In this document: positions 1 through 8,987 of the stretch, piece by piece
How positions within the stretch are numbered: the stretch's first letter is position 1
Layout: every line of letters begins with the position of its first letter
Origin: CAZIVO01 sp964542765
GTDB lineage: Bacteria; Planctomycetota; UBA1135; UBA2386
Assembly: GCA_964542765.1 (NCBI GenBank)
Contig: CAZIVO010000003.1
Location: forward strand, 11,677-75,676
DNA: 64,000 nt
Direction of reading: 5' to 3'
The notes under the pieces: generated by a model
What the model was told of the DNA's origin: nothing
Databases searched by the model: none
What the model saw: the letters and a program-made list of their open reading frames with translations, nothing else
Position numbers and translations under genes: made by a program

Positions 1-552
1 GGTCGACATGCCGACTGCACCTGCGCGCATGGCATCGCGAACGAGACTCTTCATGTTCTCGAGTTCCCGGTCATCCGGCGGGCGGTTCTCTCGGCCGAGA
101 ACCTTGTTGCGAACAGTGCCGTGGCCGATCAGGGTGGCGTAGTTGAGGCTGATCCCGGTCTTGTCGAGTTGCGTGAAGTGCTTGGCGATATCGAGGTTGC
201 TGCTTCCGCAGTTGCCGCTGACGATGGTGGTCACTCCCATGGCCAGGAAGTTCTGCGCTTCGGGACGGCTGCCGATATTGTCCGCGTGGGCATGTGTGTC
301 GATGAAACCGGGGGCGATGACGAGGCCGGAAGCATCGATGACTCTCTCGCTCTTCGCCTTCGAGAGATCGCCGATCTCGCTGATCATGCCGCCACGTATT
401 CCGATATCCCCCTGGAATGGTTTGGCCCCTGTGCCGTCGATGACGGTTCCGGATCTGAGCACCAGGTCGAGGGGGTCGTTCTGTGCCGCAAGACCGGAAA
501 GTGTCCAGCTGGCGATCAGGGTCATGAGGGGGGGCAGATGGGGGAGTCGCAT
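1..552 (-). CDS. D-aminoacylase / N-acyl-D-amino-acid deacylase family amidohydrolase (5' part only)
   Basis: Only the first 184 codons lie in the window; the frame runs off at base 1. The protein starts with a Sec signal peptide ending near LSGLAA, so it is probably periplasmic. The metal-dependent amidohydrolase fold is shown by the N-terminal beta part (LVLRSGTVIDGTG), the metal motif GFIDTHAHAD near residue 87, the GNCG motif, GHGTVR, and the start of the GAVGMST motif typical of D-aminoacylases. The family hydrolyses N-acyl groups from D-amino acids or related cyclic amides, using one or two zinc ions. Substrate cannot be told from this fragment. The gene is divergent from the efflux operon, with about 400 bases between. 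The ATG at 552 was chosen because the signal peptide follows at once. Confidence 0.8.
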   Translation of the reverse strand, partial: MRLPHLPPLMTLIASWTLSGLAAQNDPLDLVLRSGTVIDGTGAKPFQGDIGIRGGMISEIGDLSKAKSERVIDASGLVIAPGFIDTHAHADNIGSRPEAQNFLAMGVTTIVSGNCGSSNLDIAKHFTQLDKTGISLNYATLIGHGTVRNKVLGRENRPPDDRELENMKSLVRDAMRAGAVGMST

Positions 553-949
553 GGTTTTCCTATCATCGCCCTTTTTGCCCCGCCACAGAAGATGGGGAAT
601 CTTCCTCGGTATGGACATTTCGGGGCGTGAGGGCGTGGGAAAAAAAGCAGGACTCGTGAAACTAGCCGAGTTTTCAGCCTAGAAGAGGGTGTTCCTGTCG
701 TGGGCGGAGCCTTCGGCTGGAGCGCTTCAAGACGCAAGACTCTCCACTGAAGGAGTCACGGGCACGGTGCTCATGATTCCGGGGGCGAAGTGGGGAGTCT
801 TCGTTTTTTAACGGGTTTTGGACATCTGAACCGGGGGCAGATCGGGGAGCATACAAGGGAGGATCTCCGGGGCTCTCAGCCCCGGGGAGCTCTGTATCCC
901 CAAAAACACAAGCGTCTGTGTACGCTATACTTGGAGTTTCTGGCCGCCG
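553..949. other. Intergenic region between divergent amidohydrolase and efflux operon
   Basis: I see no convincing gene here; the short open frames have no recognisable protein character. It holds an 8-bp hairpin (867-874 with 878-885, loop of three) without a T-run, and a TATACT hexamer at 926-931 that could be the -10 box of the efflux operon. Both divergent promoters should lie here. Confidence 0.5.
926..931 (+). promoter_or_regulatory. Candidate -10 box of the efflux operon
   Basis: TATACT resembles the sigma-70 -10 consensus. I see no good -35 box 17 bases upstream. If real, transcription would start near 938, which leaves very little leader before a TTG at 950 and so favours a later start codon for the next gene. 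Confidence 0.25.
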
Positions 950-970
950 TTGTTCATTCGCCCTGAAACG

Positions 971-2680
971 ATGGAGAACATCCTGATCCAAGCCCCTGGA
1001 CCGATTCGGGGCCGTGAAGTCGTGCGCGAGCGTTTCGCCCGCTCTGACCGCGTGATCCTGCCCCTGCTCGTCTTGCTGGCCGGTTGTTCGGCATCCGGGT
1101 ATGTCGAGGACGCCGACGAGCAGGTCTACCGGATTCTCGGGCAGGCCTCCAGCAGTGTGACCGGGCAGAGCAAGGTGTTCGAGGTGGGTCGCCCCGAGAG
1201 CAGCTTGCGTGAGCGGTTGTTGCGAGATGGCGGAAGCGTCCTCCTTGATCTGCCGGCATCTTTGGATGTGGCAGCGGAGAACAATCGCCAGTATGCGCGC
1301 GACAAGGAGCAGTTGTACACGGTTGCGCTCACCCTGACTCGCGAACAGCATGACTTCGCTCTGCGGTATGGAGGTGGCGGCTCGGCTGAGGCCAGTGGGA
1401 CGGGTGATGAAACCTCCTCGTCGTACAGCGCCACTGCGTCTTTCAGCGAGGATCTTTCGGCCTCGGTGAACACTACTTCCGGGGCGCGCATCACCGCCAG
1501 CTTCGTCAATACCTTCTTGCGGGATCTTCTCACGAGTGATGACTGGGACGGCGGAGCGATTCTCAAGATCGGTCTCACTCAGCCCCTCTTGCGTGGGTTG
1601 GGCGAGAGGGTTGTCCGTGAACCCTTGACCCAGGCCGAGCGCAACGTGGTCTATCAGGTCAGATCCTTTGAGCGCGCGCGCAGCACTCTCGCCGTGCAGG
1701 TGGTGAGTGACTACTACGGCGTTCTCGAGCAGATCCAGAACCTGCGGAATGAGCGGGCCAATCTCGAGAGCGTGCAGCGCAACCGTGAGCGCAGCCAGGA
1801 ACTGTTCGCTGCCGGCCGGATCGACATCAACAGCTTCGACCAGGCCCGGCAGAACGAGTTGAGTTCTCAAAATGGTGTGGTCACGGCAGAAAACAGGCTG
1901 ATGGCCGCGCTGGACAGGTTCAAGCTGAACCGCCTGGGTTTACCCGTGGATGCGGATGTCCGGTTGCAGGTCTCCGATCTCGATCAACTCAGGGAGCTTG
2001 GTGTCAAGCGGCTGGAACTGGAAGAAGGCAAGGCCATCGGGCTGGCCTTGTCGCGCCGATACGACTATCGCAACGCCCTCGATGCCGTCGAGGACGCCGC
2101 CCGTGGCGTCCTCGTATCCGAGGACGCGCTCGCGAGCAGTCTCGACTTTGCATCGGCCATCGAGGTGCCAACGGAGGCTGGCAAGCCGCTCAAGTTCGAC
2201 TGGTCCGAGGTCAAGTGGAGTGTGGGCTTCAATCTCGACCTGGCCCTGGACAAACTGTCCGAGCGCAACGCGTATCGTTCAGCTCTGATCAGTCTCGATG
2301 TTTCCATGCGTTCTCGGGAGCAACTCGAGGATTCGATCAAGTTTGAGATTCGTGATGCGCTGCGTAACATTCAGAGCACGATCGAAAGCTATCGGATCCA
2401 GGTCAATGCCAGGGTGCTTGCAGAGCGACGGGTGGATAGCACCCGGGATCTGTTCCAGGCCAATCGCGTTGAACAGCGTGATGTGAATGATGCTCAGGAC
2501 TCCTTGTTGTCGGCTCAGATCAACGAAACCGGAGCCCTGATCGATTACGTTATCGCGAAGTTGCAACTCGTGAGGGATCTCGAAGGTCTCGTCCTGGAGT
2601 CCAAGGGATTGCGCTTTGACCCGGGGCTTCCTCTTCCCGAAGGCCCTTTTTCAGATGGGCCGAGGGGTGCCGACAATTGA
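971..2680 (+). CDS. TolC-family outer-membrane efflux lipoprotein
   Basis: This is a TolC/OEP-type outer-membrane channel protein that would form the exit duct of the efflux system encoded by the next four genes. A lipobox LLAGC is visible, with the cysteine 39 residues after this ATG. The rest is long helical coiled-coil sequence in two halves, as in TolC trimers, with two stretches of the type AERNVVYQVRSFERARS and RVLAERRVDSTRDLFQANRV. Start choice is uncertain: TTG at 950 and GTG at 1022 are in frame, and the GTG would give a more usual 22-residue lipoprotein signal. None has a clear ribosome site. The stop codon overlaps a TTG of the next frame, and the following adaptor gene begins 45 bases later. 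Confidence 0.85.
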   Translation: MENILIQAPGPIRGREVVRERFARSDRVILPLLVLLAGCSASGYVEDADEQVYRILGQASSSVTGQSKVFEVGRPESSLRERLLRDGGSVLLDLPASLDVAAENNRQYARDKEQLYTVALTLTREQHDFALRYGGGGSAEASGTGDETSSSYSATASFSEDLSASVNTTSGARITASFVNTFLRDLLTSDDWDGGAILKIGLTQPLLRGLGERVVREPLTQAERNVVYQVRSFERARSTLAVQVVSDYYGVLEQIQNLRNERANLESVQRNRERSQELFAAGRIDINSFDQARQNELSSQNGVVTAENRLMAALDRFKLNRLGLPVDADVRLQVSDLDQLRELGVKRLELEEGKAIGLALSRRYDYRNALDAVEDAARGVLVSEDALASSLDFASAIEVPTEAGKPLKFDWSEVKWSVGFNLDLALDKLSERNAYRSALISLDVSMRSREQLEDSIKFEIRDALRNIQSTIESYRIQVNARVLAERRVDSTRDLFQANRVEQRDVNDAQDSLLSAQINETGALIDYVIAKLQLVRDLEGLVLESKGLRFDPGLPLPEGPFSDGPRGADN

Positions 2681-2724
2681 ACCTTAACAGGACCACGACC
2701 TTCGGTGGCCGCGTGAACGAAACC

Positions 2725-4860
2725 ATGTCGAAGAACCATCTACGAAGCTTGCGACCACTCATTGCGGCGTCGCTCTCTGCTGGCTTGCTGTTCTGCCTGA
2801 CTGCTTGCGAGAAGGCAGCGGCAACCGTGAGTTCCGGCCCCGATATCTACGAGGTTACTGACGGCAATTTGAGGATCACGATTTCCGAATCTGCTGAGAT
2901 TCAGGCGGCGAGAGAGACGCGAGTGAAGTCTGAGGTCGAAGGTTCGGCGACTGTCATCTACCTGATCTCCGAGGGTTCGGTGGTCAAGAAGGGCGAAAAG
3001 TTGGTCGAGCTTGATGCCAGCAGCTTGGCGGATCGGAAGGCAACGCAAGAAATTAGCCTGGAGCGTGCGAAGGCCAGCCTTGTTCAGGCCGAGCAGAACA
3101 TGGAGATCCAGAAGAAGGAGATCAAGGCCAGCGAGGAGACGGCCAAGAGCAAGCTCCTCATTGCGGAGATGGAGCAGGAGAAGTTCCTCGGGAAACTGGC
3201 TGCGGGCAGCGTCGTCGATGGCGGGGATTTCGGCGAGAGCTCGAATGGTCAGATGGTTCAGAAGCTCAAACAACTCGTGGCGAATGACCCTCACTATGAC
3301 GACCTGCCGGCAGAGATCGTCGAGAAGCTCTTGTCCGGTGAGAATGATTTGCATCGTGACATGGGAGAAATGGCGAATCAGGTCCTGGCGCAGATTGACA
3401 AGATCCGTCTCGCCGAGTCGGAACTCAAGGTGCGTGAGGACACTTTGGGCCATAGCGAGAATTTGGCGGAGAAGGGCTATGTCACCAAGAACGAGCTCGA
3501 CAAGGATCGCCTTGCCTACAACAGCCAGCTGTCAAAGGTGACGTTGTCGAAGAATGATCTGGACTTGCTTATCAACTACACGCTTCGCAAGCAGCAGATT
3601 CAGCTGGCCAAGGATGTCGAAAATACAGATCTTGAACTTGACCGCGTCCGCGCAACCAACCTCGCCAGGCAGGCGCGAGAACTCGCCGAGCTGAAGAGCA
3701 AGCAGGCAGAGCATGAGCTTGCCAAGGAGCGCTTCGAGAACCTTGTCTATCAGATCGAGAATGCGGTCATCTATGCACCCAATCCGGGTCTGGTCGTGTA
3801 TGCGACGCAGGGCGATGGCCGGCGGGGCCGGGAGGTTGTTGAAGAAGGTTTGAGCGTGCGGGAGCGTCAGACGCTGATCATCTTGCCGGACGTGAGCGAG
3901 ATGGTGTGTGATCTGAAGGTCAAGGAAGCGGACGTCGACAAGGTGGCTGTGGGCCAACGCGTTGCGATTCGCGTCGATGCCTTCCCGGATCAGCCATTCG
4001 TGGGCACGGTTTCGCGGGTGTCACCTCTTCCCGATTCGGGCTCTCGATGGAGCAATAACGACCTCAAGGTCTACAAGACGAGGGTGACGATCGAGGGTGT
4101 CAATGAGCAGTTGCGTCCGGGTATGTCGTCGCGAGTTGAAATCGTCATCGGCGAGATCAAGGCGGCGACCTACGTTCCCATGCAGGCGGTCCGGCGACAG
4201 GGTTCGGTGCAATACATATGGAAGCGAACGCCGACCGGCCCGGTGGCGGAGAGGGTTGCTGTCGGGCAGAACAATCTGACGCATGTGCAGATTCTCAAGG
4301 GACTCGCTGCGGGTGAGAGTGTTTACCTCACACCTCCATCGGGAGTTGTCCTTCCCGAGTTCTCGCAGCCGCTCAAATCCGACACTGTGAAACCAAAGGC
4401 TGACACTGCGAAACCAAAGGCTGACACTGCGAAACCAAAGGCTGACACTGCGAAACCAAAGGCTGACACTGTGAAGCCAAAGGCCGATCCCGCCAAGCCG
4501 GCGTCTGCACCGCCGGGTGATCGCTCCGCTGGCCGCCCTCGTGGTGAAGGTGGTTTCCGTGAAGTCATGGAGGAGATGGGCTCCCTTCTGGCGAGTAAAT
4601 ACCCCCAATTTGCTGATGAGGTGAAGGGGGACCCGAGCGCTCTTTTCCGAAATGCCGAGATTCGCGAATTGATTCAGAACGATCCCGAACTCAAGGCCAT
4701 GCAGGAGAAGATGCGCGGTTCGATGTCCGGTCGGCGTGGTGGCGAGGGACGAGGCCCTGGCGAGGGGCGTGGCACTGGCGAGGGACGCGGTACCGGCGAG
4801 GGGCATGGCGGCGGTGCGGTTCCTTCAGGTCGTCGTGGTGATGGCAGGGGGGGGCGCTAG
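2725..4860 (+). CDS. MacA/HlyD-like periplasmic adaptor lipoprotein, copy 1
   Basis: Membrane-fusion protein linking the inner-membrane ABC transporter to the TolC-like channel. A lipobox (LTAC, Cys28) follows a hydrophobic signal. The order is: first beta-barrel/lipoyl half (IYLISEGSVVKKGEKLVELD), a long coiled-coil hairpin (about residues 100-340), the second lipoyl half (VIYAPNPGLVVYA), and a beta-barrel domain (VGQRVAIRVDAFPDQPFVGTV). At 711 residues it is much longer than usual adaptors (350-450). The extra C-terminal part has five 7-residue DTAKPKA-type repeats, then a conserved block (FRNAEIRELIQNDPELKAM) shared with the next protein, then an Arg/Gly-rich tail. The ATG at 2725 was preferred over TTG 2677 because the signal peptide begins there. 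It lies two bases upstream of copy 2. Confidence 0.85.
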   Translation: MSKNHLRSLRPLIAASLSAGLLFCLTACEKAAATVSSGPDIYEVTDGNLRITISESAEIQAARETRVKSEVEGSATVIYLISEGSVVKKGEKLVELDASSLADRKATQEISLERAKASLVQAEQNMEIQKKEIKASEETAKSKLLIAEMEQEKFLGKLAAGSVVDGGDFGESSNGQMVQKLKQLVANDPHYDDLPAEIVEKLLSGENDLHRDMGEMANQVLAQIDKIRLAESELKVREDTLGHSENLAEKGYVTKNELDKDRLAYNSQLSKVTLSKNDLDLLINYTLRKQQIQLAKDVENTDLELDRVRATNLARQARELAELKSKQAEHELAKERFENLVYQIENAVIYAPNPGLVVYATQGDGRRGREVVEEGLSVRERQTLIILPDVSEMVCDLKVKEADVDKVAVGQRVAIRVDAFPDQPFVGTVSRVSPLPDSGSRWSNNDLKVYKTRVTIEGVNEQLRPGMSSRVEIVIGEIKAATYVPMQAVRRQGSVQYIWKRTPTGPVAERVAVGQNNLTHVQILKGLAAGESVYLTPPSGVVLPEFSQPLKSDTVKPKADTAKPKADTAKPKADTAKPKADTVKPKADPAKPASAPPGDRSAGRPRGEGGFREVMEEMGSLLASKYPQFADEVKGDPSALFRNAEIRELIQNDPELKAMQEKMRGSMSGRRGGEGRGPGEGRGTGEGRGTGEGHGGGAVPSGRRGDGRGGR
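4381..4485 (+). repeat. Five tandem 21-bp repeats
   Basis: Five copies of a 21-base unit (gacactgcgaaaccaaaggct with small changes) encode DTVKPKA/DTAKPKA heptads in the first adaptor. The unit is a multiple of three, so gain or loss of copies would keep the frame and only change linker length. Confidence 0.9.
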
Positions 4861-4862
4861 AG

Positions 4863-6899
4863 ATGTTCAGTTCCATCAACAGGAGGGAGATCCTCTCGGC
4901 GGTTGGTTTGACGGCGATGTTGGTCGCTTGTAATGGCGAGAGGCAGGACCTTGCGAATCAAGAACCGGTGCTGGCAACTGCCTCACGGATTCCGATGAAG
5001 ATTTGTGTGCGCGAGGCTGCCGAGTTGCAGGCAGCCACGGTGACTCGACTGAAGTGCGAAATTGAATCCCGGGGGTATGAAGGAACGACGCTGATCTACT
5101 TGATTTCCGAGGGATCTGCTGTCAAGAAGGGTGATCGAGTTGCTGAACTCGATGTCAGTGAGCTGGTTGATAAGCGGGCGAGCCAGGAGATCGATCTGGA
5201 GCGGGCTCGCGCATCCTTGGTGGAGGCCGAGCAGAACATGAAGATCCAGCTCAAGGAGATCAAAGCTGCTGAAGAAAATGCTCGAAGCAAGTTGACCCTG
5301 GCAACAATGGATCTCGAGAAGTTCCTCGGCAGGAAGATGCCCCGTGGTGGGGATGAGGTTTCGATCAAGGGGACCAATGCCGAGATGCTCGACAAGCTTT
5401 CTCGGCTCGTTGCGGGGACGCCGCGCGCATTACTCCTGTCCCAGGTGCGAAAGAAGCTCCTGCCCGAAGATTCACAGCTGATGCATGAGATGGGATCGAT
5501 GGCCAATCAGGTCCTTGCGCAGATCGATGAGATCGAGCTGGCGTCTGCCGATCTGAAGGTGAAGGAGGAGGTGCTCTCTCAGAGTATCCAATTGCATGCG
5601 AAGAGCTATCTCACCAAGAACGAACTCGATCGGGACCGGCTAGCTCACGAGAGTCAGCTTTCGAAGCTGGCCCTGGCCTGGAACCAACTGGATTTGCTGA
5701 TCAATTACACGCTGATCGCAGGTGGGTCCAAGTCTCCAGGCCTGATCGATCTCCGCTTGAATGTCAGCAACGCAAAGCTCGAACTCGACAAGGTGAACGC
5801 TCAAAACCTTGCCCGCAAAGCGAAGGAAGAAGCCGATCTCAAGAGCAAGCAGGCAGGCTTCAACCTCGAGGAGGGGAGATTCAACAAGCTGGTGGAGCAG
5901 GTCGGTAAGTCCATTATCAGGGCGCCGCATGCCGGATTGGTGGTGTACGGAAGGCATGGTAGTAGCTACCGCCCCGAGACCGTGGAAGAAGGTGATCGTG
6001 TCCGTGAGCGGCAAACGATCGTTGCCTTGCCAGATATCTCGAGCATGATCGCCGAGGTCAAGATTCAAGAGTCCAATGTGCGGCAGGTTGCGGCTGGACA
6101 AAGAGTGAAGATCGTTGTCGATGCCTTCCCGGAGCGGTCATTCAGCGGAGTTGTCGATAGGGTTTCGATTCTTCCTGATTCTGCTGAGCGCTACACCAAT
6201 GAGGACTTGAAGATCTACAAGTCCTGGGTAGCGATCGAAGATGGTGATGAGGATATGCGACCGGGGATGTCGGCGACGGTCGAGATCAATATCGGAGACA
6301 TCCCCGACGCCTTGGCGGTGCCCGTGGGTTGTGTGCAAATCCGAGGGAGCGTTCCTTATGTTTGGAAGGCGGCGGCGCAGGGTCCAGAGGCTGTCCGGGT
6401 CGAACTTGGTCCGGCGGACGAGGACCATGTGCAGATCCTCTCAGGGCTCAAGGAAGGAGAGAAGGTTCATGTGTCTCCTCCCTTGGCTGTGGCCCTCCCG
6501 GTATTCGAGCAACCGATGGAGGTGGCCCCAGCCTCTGCGGATCAGATCGTCAAGACCAAGCGTCCACCTGCTGGGGCGGATGGCGCTGGCCGGGGCGAAG
6601 GACGTCGCGATGCTGGCATGGGGGGTTCCTTTGGCAGTGAACTCACCAAGGCCATCGCCAAGAAATACCCACGGTTCGCGAAGGATCTGGAGGGGGGCGC
6701 GATGGCGATCTTCCGCAACTCCGAGATCCGAGAGCTTGTTCAGAATGACCCGGAGTTGAAGGCCTTGTCGGACAAGATGCGTGCCGAGATGCGTACGCAG
6801 TTTGGTGGACGTGGCGGTGGCGAACGCGGCGGCGAACGCGGCGGCGAACGCGGCGGCGGTCGATCGGCTGGCGCTGGCAGGGGCCGTGATGGTCGATAG
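4863..6899 (+). CDS. MacA/HlyD-like periplasmic adaptor lipoprotein, copy 2
   Basis: A tandem paralogue of the preceding adaptor, with the same domain order: lipoyl half (LIYLISEGSAVKKGDRVAELD), long coiled coil, second lipoyl half (IIRAPHAGLVVYG) and beta-barrel domain. It also shares the unusual C-terminal block (IFRNSEIRELVQNDPELKAL) and ends in repeated GGER units. The N-terminus has a lipobox (LVAC, Cys23) preceded by NRREIL, so export through Tat is possible although the twin-arginine motif is not perfect. It lacks the heptad repeats of copy 1. Two different adaptors could build a mixed hexamer, or one may be a spare. The gene overlaps the start of the ATPase gene by 11 bases, so translation is probably coupled. 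Confidence 0.85.
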   Translation: MFSSINRREILSAVGLTAMLVACNGERQDLANQEPVLATASRIPMKICVREAAELQAATVTRLKCEIESRGYEGTTLIYLISEGSAVKKGDRVAELDVSELVDKRASQEIDLERARASLVEAEQNMKIQLKEIKAAEENARSKLTLATMDLEKFLGRKMPRGGDEVSIKGTNAEMLDKLSRLVAGTPRALLLSQVRKKLLPEDSQLMHEMGSMANQVLAQIDEIELASADLKVKEEVLSQSIQLHAKSYLTKNELDRDRLAHESQLSKLALAWNQLDLLINYTLIAGGSKSPGLIDLRLNVSNAKLELDKVNAQNLARKAKEEADLKSKQAGFNLEEGRFNKLVEQVGKSIIRAPHAGLVVYGRHGSSYRPETVEEGDRVRERQTIVALPDISSMIAEVKIQESNVRQVAAGQRVKIVVDAFPERSFSGVVDRVSILPDSAERYTNEDLKIYKSWVAIEDGDEDMRPGMSATVEINIGDIPDALAVPVGCVQIRGSVPYVWKAAAQGPEAVRVELGPADEDHVQILSGLKEGEKVHVSPPLAVALPVFEQPMEVAPASADQIVKTKRPPAGADGAGRGEGRRDAGMGGSFGSELTKAIAKKYPRFAKDLEGGAMAIFRNSEIRELVQNDPELKALSDKMRAEMRTQFGGRGGGERGGERGGERGGGRSAGAGRGRDGR

Positions 6900-7611
6900 T
6901 CCTGGCACTCACAACGGGGATCGGGAGGTGATCGCCGAGTTCGTCGATGTCCAGCGCCACTATCAGATGGGCGAGAATATCGTCAAGGCGCTCGACGGTG
7001 TCTCCTTGAAGATCCATCGGGGTGACTATCTGGCGATCATGGGGCGAAGTGGTTCGGGCAAGAGTACCATGCTCAACCTGCTCGGATGCCTCGATCGCCC
7101 CACGGATGGTCGTTACTTGCTGGGCGACCGCAACGTCTCCGATCTGAATGACGGGCAACTCTCCGAGGTTCGCGGTAAGGAGATCGGTTTCATTTTCCAG
7201 TCCTTCAACCTGATTCCACAGTTGACAGCGCTGGAGAATCTGGAAGTTCCCCTGTTCTACCAGGGGCGAGTGGGGGCGGAGTCACGGCAGAAGGCGGAAG
7301 ATCTGGCGATTCGGGTTGGTCTCGAGGGGAGGCTCTCTCACAAGCCCACCGAGCTATCCGGCGGACAGCAGCAACGCTTGGCCATCGCCCGGGCCTTGAT
7401 GAACGACCCTTTGTTCCTGCTCGCGGACGAGGCGACCGGCAATCTCGACAGCAAGACCGAGGATGAGATTCTCGATCTCCTGGAAGAGTTGCAGTCCGAC
7501 GGCATGACCGTCGTTGTCGTGACACACAATCCGAAGGTTTCGCGGCGTGCCGAGCGGGTGATCACCTTGCGCGATGGCTGCGTCGAGAAGGTTGAGGAGA
7601 ACAAACCTTGA
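6889..7611 (+). CDS. ABC transporter ATP-binding protein (MacB/LolD type)
   Basis: Cytoplasmic ATPase of the efflux system. Walker A is GRSGSGKST at residues 52-60, the Q-loop region reads IFQSFNLIPQLTALENL, the signature is LSGGQQQRLAIARAL, Walker B is LFLLADEATGNLD, and the H-loop is VVVTHNP. In this family the Walker B stretch normally reads DEPTGNLD; here Pro is Ala. At 240 residues it has the normal length for the separate nucleotide-binding subunit. ATG 6889 was chosen as the start (GTG 6886 is also possible); it overlaps the adaptor gene by 11 bases. The stop overlaps the TTG start of the permease (TTGA), so the genes are translationally coupled. Confidence 0.93.
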   Translation: MVDSPGTHNGDREVIAEFVDVQRHYQMGENIVKALDGVSLKIHRGDYLAIMGRSGSGKSTMLNLLGCLDRPTDGRYLLGDRNVSDLNDGQLSEVRGKEIGFIFQSFNLIPQLTALENLEVPLFYQGRVGAESRQKAEDLAIRVGLEGRLSHKPTELSGGQQQRLAIARALMNDPLFLLADEATGNLDSKTEDEILDLLEELQSDGMTVVVVTHNPKVSRRAERVITLRDGCVEKVEENKP

Positions 7612-8876
7612 TCCGCGAATCTCTGCAAACCTTCAAGCTCGGGGTCAAGAGCCTCGTCTTGCACAAGCTGCGTTCTTCGCTGACCACACTGGGCATTCTT
7701 TTCGGCGTGTCCTCGGTCATCGCGATGCTGGCCGTTGGCGAGGGTGCGAACTATGAAGCTCTCGAGCGGATCAAGGCTCTCGGTTCGACCAATATATTGA
7801 TCAGGAGCAAGAGACCGCCCGATAACGAGCAGAGCAGTAGCGAGAGTTCGTTTTCTGCAATGGCATTTGGTCTGACATACGACGATGCCGAGAGGATTGC
7901 CGCCACCCTCGATGGCGCCGATAGCGTGGTGCCGGTCAGGGAGATGGTCAAGGATCTTCGTCGTGGCCCCTACTGGTCCAGTGGCGTGGTGGTGGGGACC
8001 ACACCCGAGTTTATTGACGTCGCCAACATGGGGGTCTCCGAAGGTCGCTGGCTGACGAGCGTTGATCTTAAAAAGCACCGCAATGTGGCGGTCCTCGGGT
8101 CGAGCTTGGCGCGCATCTTGTTCCCTCTCTCTAACCCTTTGGGCCAGAGTGTGGCTGCCGGGAATCGTTTCACCGTGGTTGGCGTGCTCGGCTATCTGGG
8201 GCGTGCCAGTGGTTCGGCCAGCGGAGTTTCACTGGATAATTGCCTCTTCATTCCGCTGACGACATCGCGTAGCCGTTTCGGGGACGAGCAAACGATGCGC
8301 AGCGGTGGCAGCTTCAAGCGAGAGCGCGTCGAACTGCATGAGGTGAAGGTCAAGATGACATCCCCCGACCAGGTTGTTCCAGCGGCGGCGGTGCTGAGAA
8401 CGATGCTCGATGACCATCATGGGACTCAAGATGATGTTGACATCAAGGTGCCGCTGGAACTGCTCAAGGAGGCCGAAGCAACGGCGCAGATTTTCAATAT
8501 TGTCCTGGGATCGATCGCCGTCATCTCCTTGCTGGTGGGTGGCATCGGCATCATGAATGTCATGCTGGCGACGGTGACGGAGCGGACGCGGGAGATCGGT
8601 ATTCGAAGGGCGCTGGGTGCCAAGAAGAGGGACATCGTCTTCCAGTTTCTGGTCGAGACCGTTGTTCTCGCCGGTAGCGGAGGTGTTCTTGGCGTTGGTC
8701 TGGGTCTCGTGATCCCCTTCATGGTGACGAGTCTCGCAGGCCAGATCACCATCATCCGCCCGGAGCACGTGGCGATGGCGTTCGGAATTTCGGCCGTGGT
8801 GGGGGTCGCTGCGGGTATCTATCCTGCTTGGCGTGCCGCGAGCATGGACCCGGTAGAGGCTCTCCGGCACGAATAA
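7608..8876 (+). CDS. ABC transporter permease (MacB/FtsX type)
   Basis: Inner-membrane permease with MacB topology: one N-terminal membrane helix (LTTLGILFGVSSVIAMLAVG), a large periplasmic domain (about residues 50-280), and three C-terminal helices. The C-terminal FtsX core is recognisable from GIMNVMLATVTERTREIGIR and RRALGAKKRDIVFQFL, ending in YPAWRAASMDPVEALRHE. The start is a TTG overlapping the ATPase stop codon; no later start would keep the first helix. In MacB the ATPase is fused to the N-terminus; here it is a separate gene. Known members export peptides, toxins, siderophores or lipids; the substrate here cannot be read. Confidence 0.92.
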   Translation: MIRESLQTFKLGVKSLVLHKLRSSLTTLGILFGVSSVIAMLAVGEGANYEALERIKALGSTNILIRSKRPPDNEQSSSESSFSAMAFGLTYDDAERIAATLDGADSVVPVREMVKDLRRGPYWSSGVVVGTTPEFIDVANMGVSEGRWLTSVDLKKHRNVAVLGSSLARILFPLSNPLGQSVAAGNRFTVVGVLGYLGRASGSASGVSLDNCLFIPLTTSRSRFGDEQTMRSGGSFKRERVELHEVKVKMTSPDQVVPAAAVLRTMLDDHHGTQDDVDIKVPLELLKEAEATAQIFNIVLGSIAVISLLVGGIGIMNVMLATVTERTREIGIRRALGAKKRDIVFQFLVETVVLAGSGGVLGVGLGLVIPFMVTSLAGQITIIRPEHVAMAFGISAVVGVAAGIYPAWRAASMDPVEALRHE

Positions 8877-8987
8877 GGCTCTGCTGAAGGGGGCTGGGGC
8901 AGGAATGCTGGAGAAAACCGTCTGGTCCACGGGCGTGCCGGGCCGCTAAGATGGCCATCTCAGGGGGGATCATTCCCAAGGGGGGGT

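Noticed and set aside
867..885. Hairpin considered as a terminator before the efflux operon
   Set aside because: There is no T-run on either strand, and both flanking genes read away from it.
674..1870. Long minus-strand open frame over the TolC-like gene
   Set aside because: It is the antisense of the efflux gene in GC-rich sequence, crosses the intergenic region, and has no recognisable protein character.
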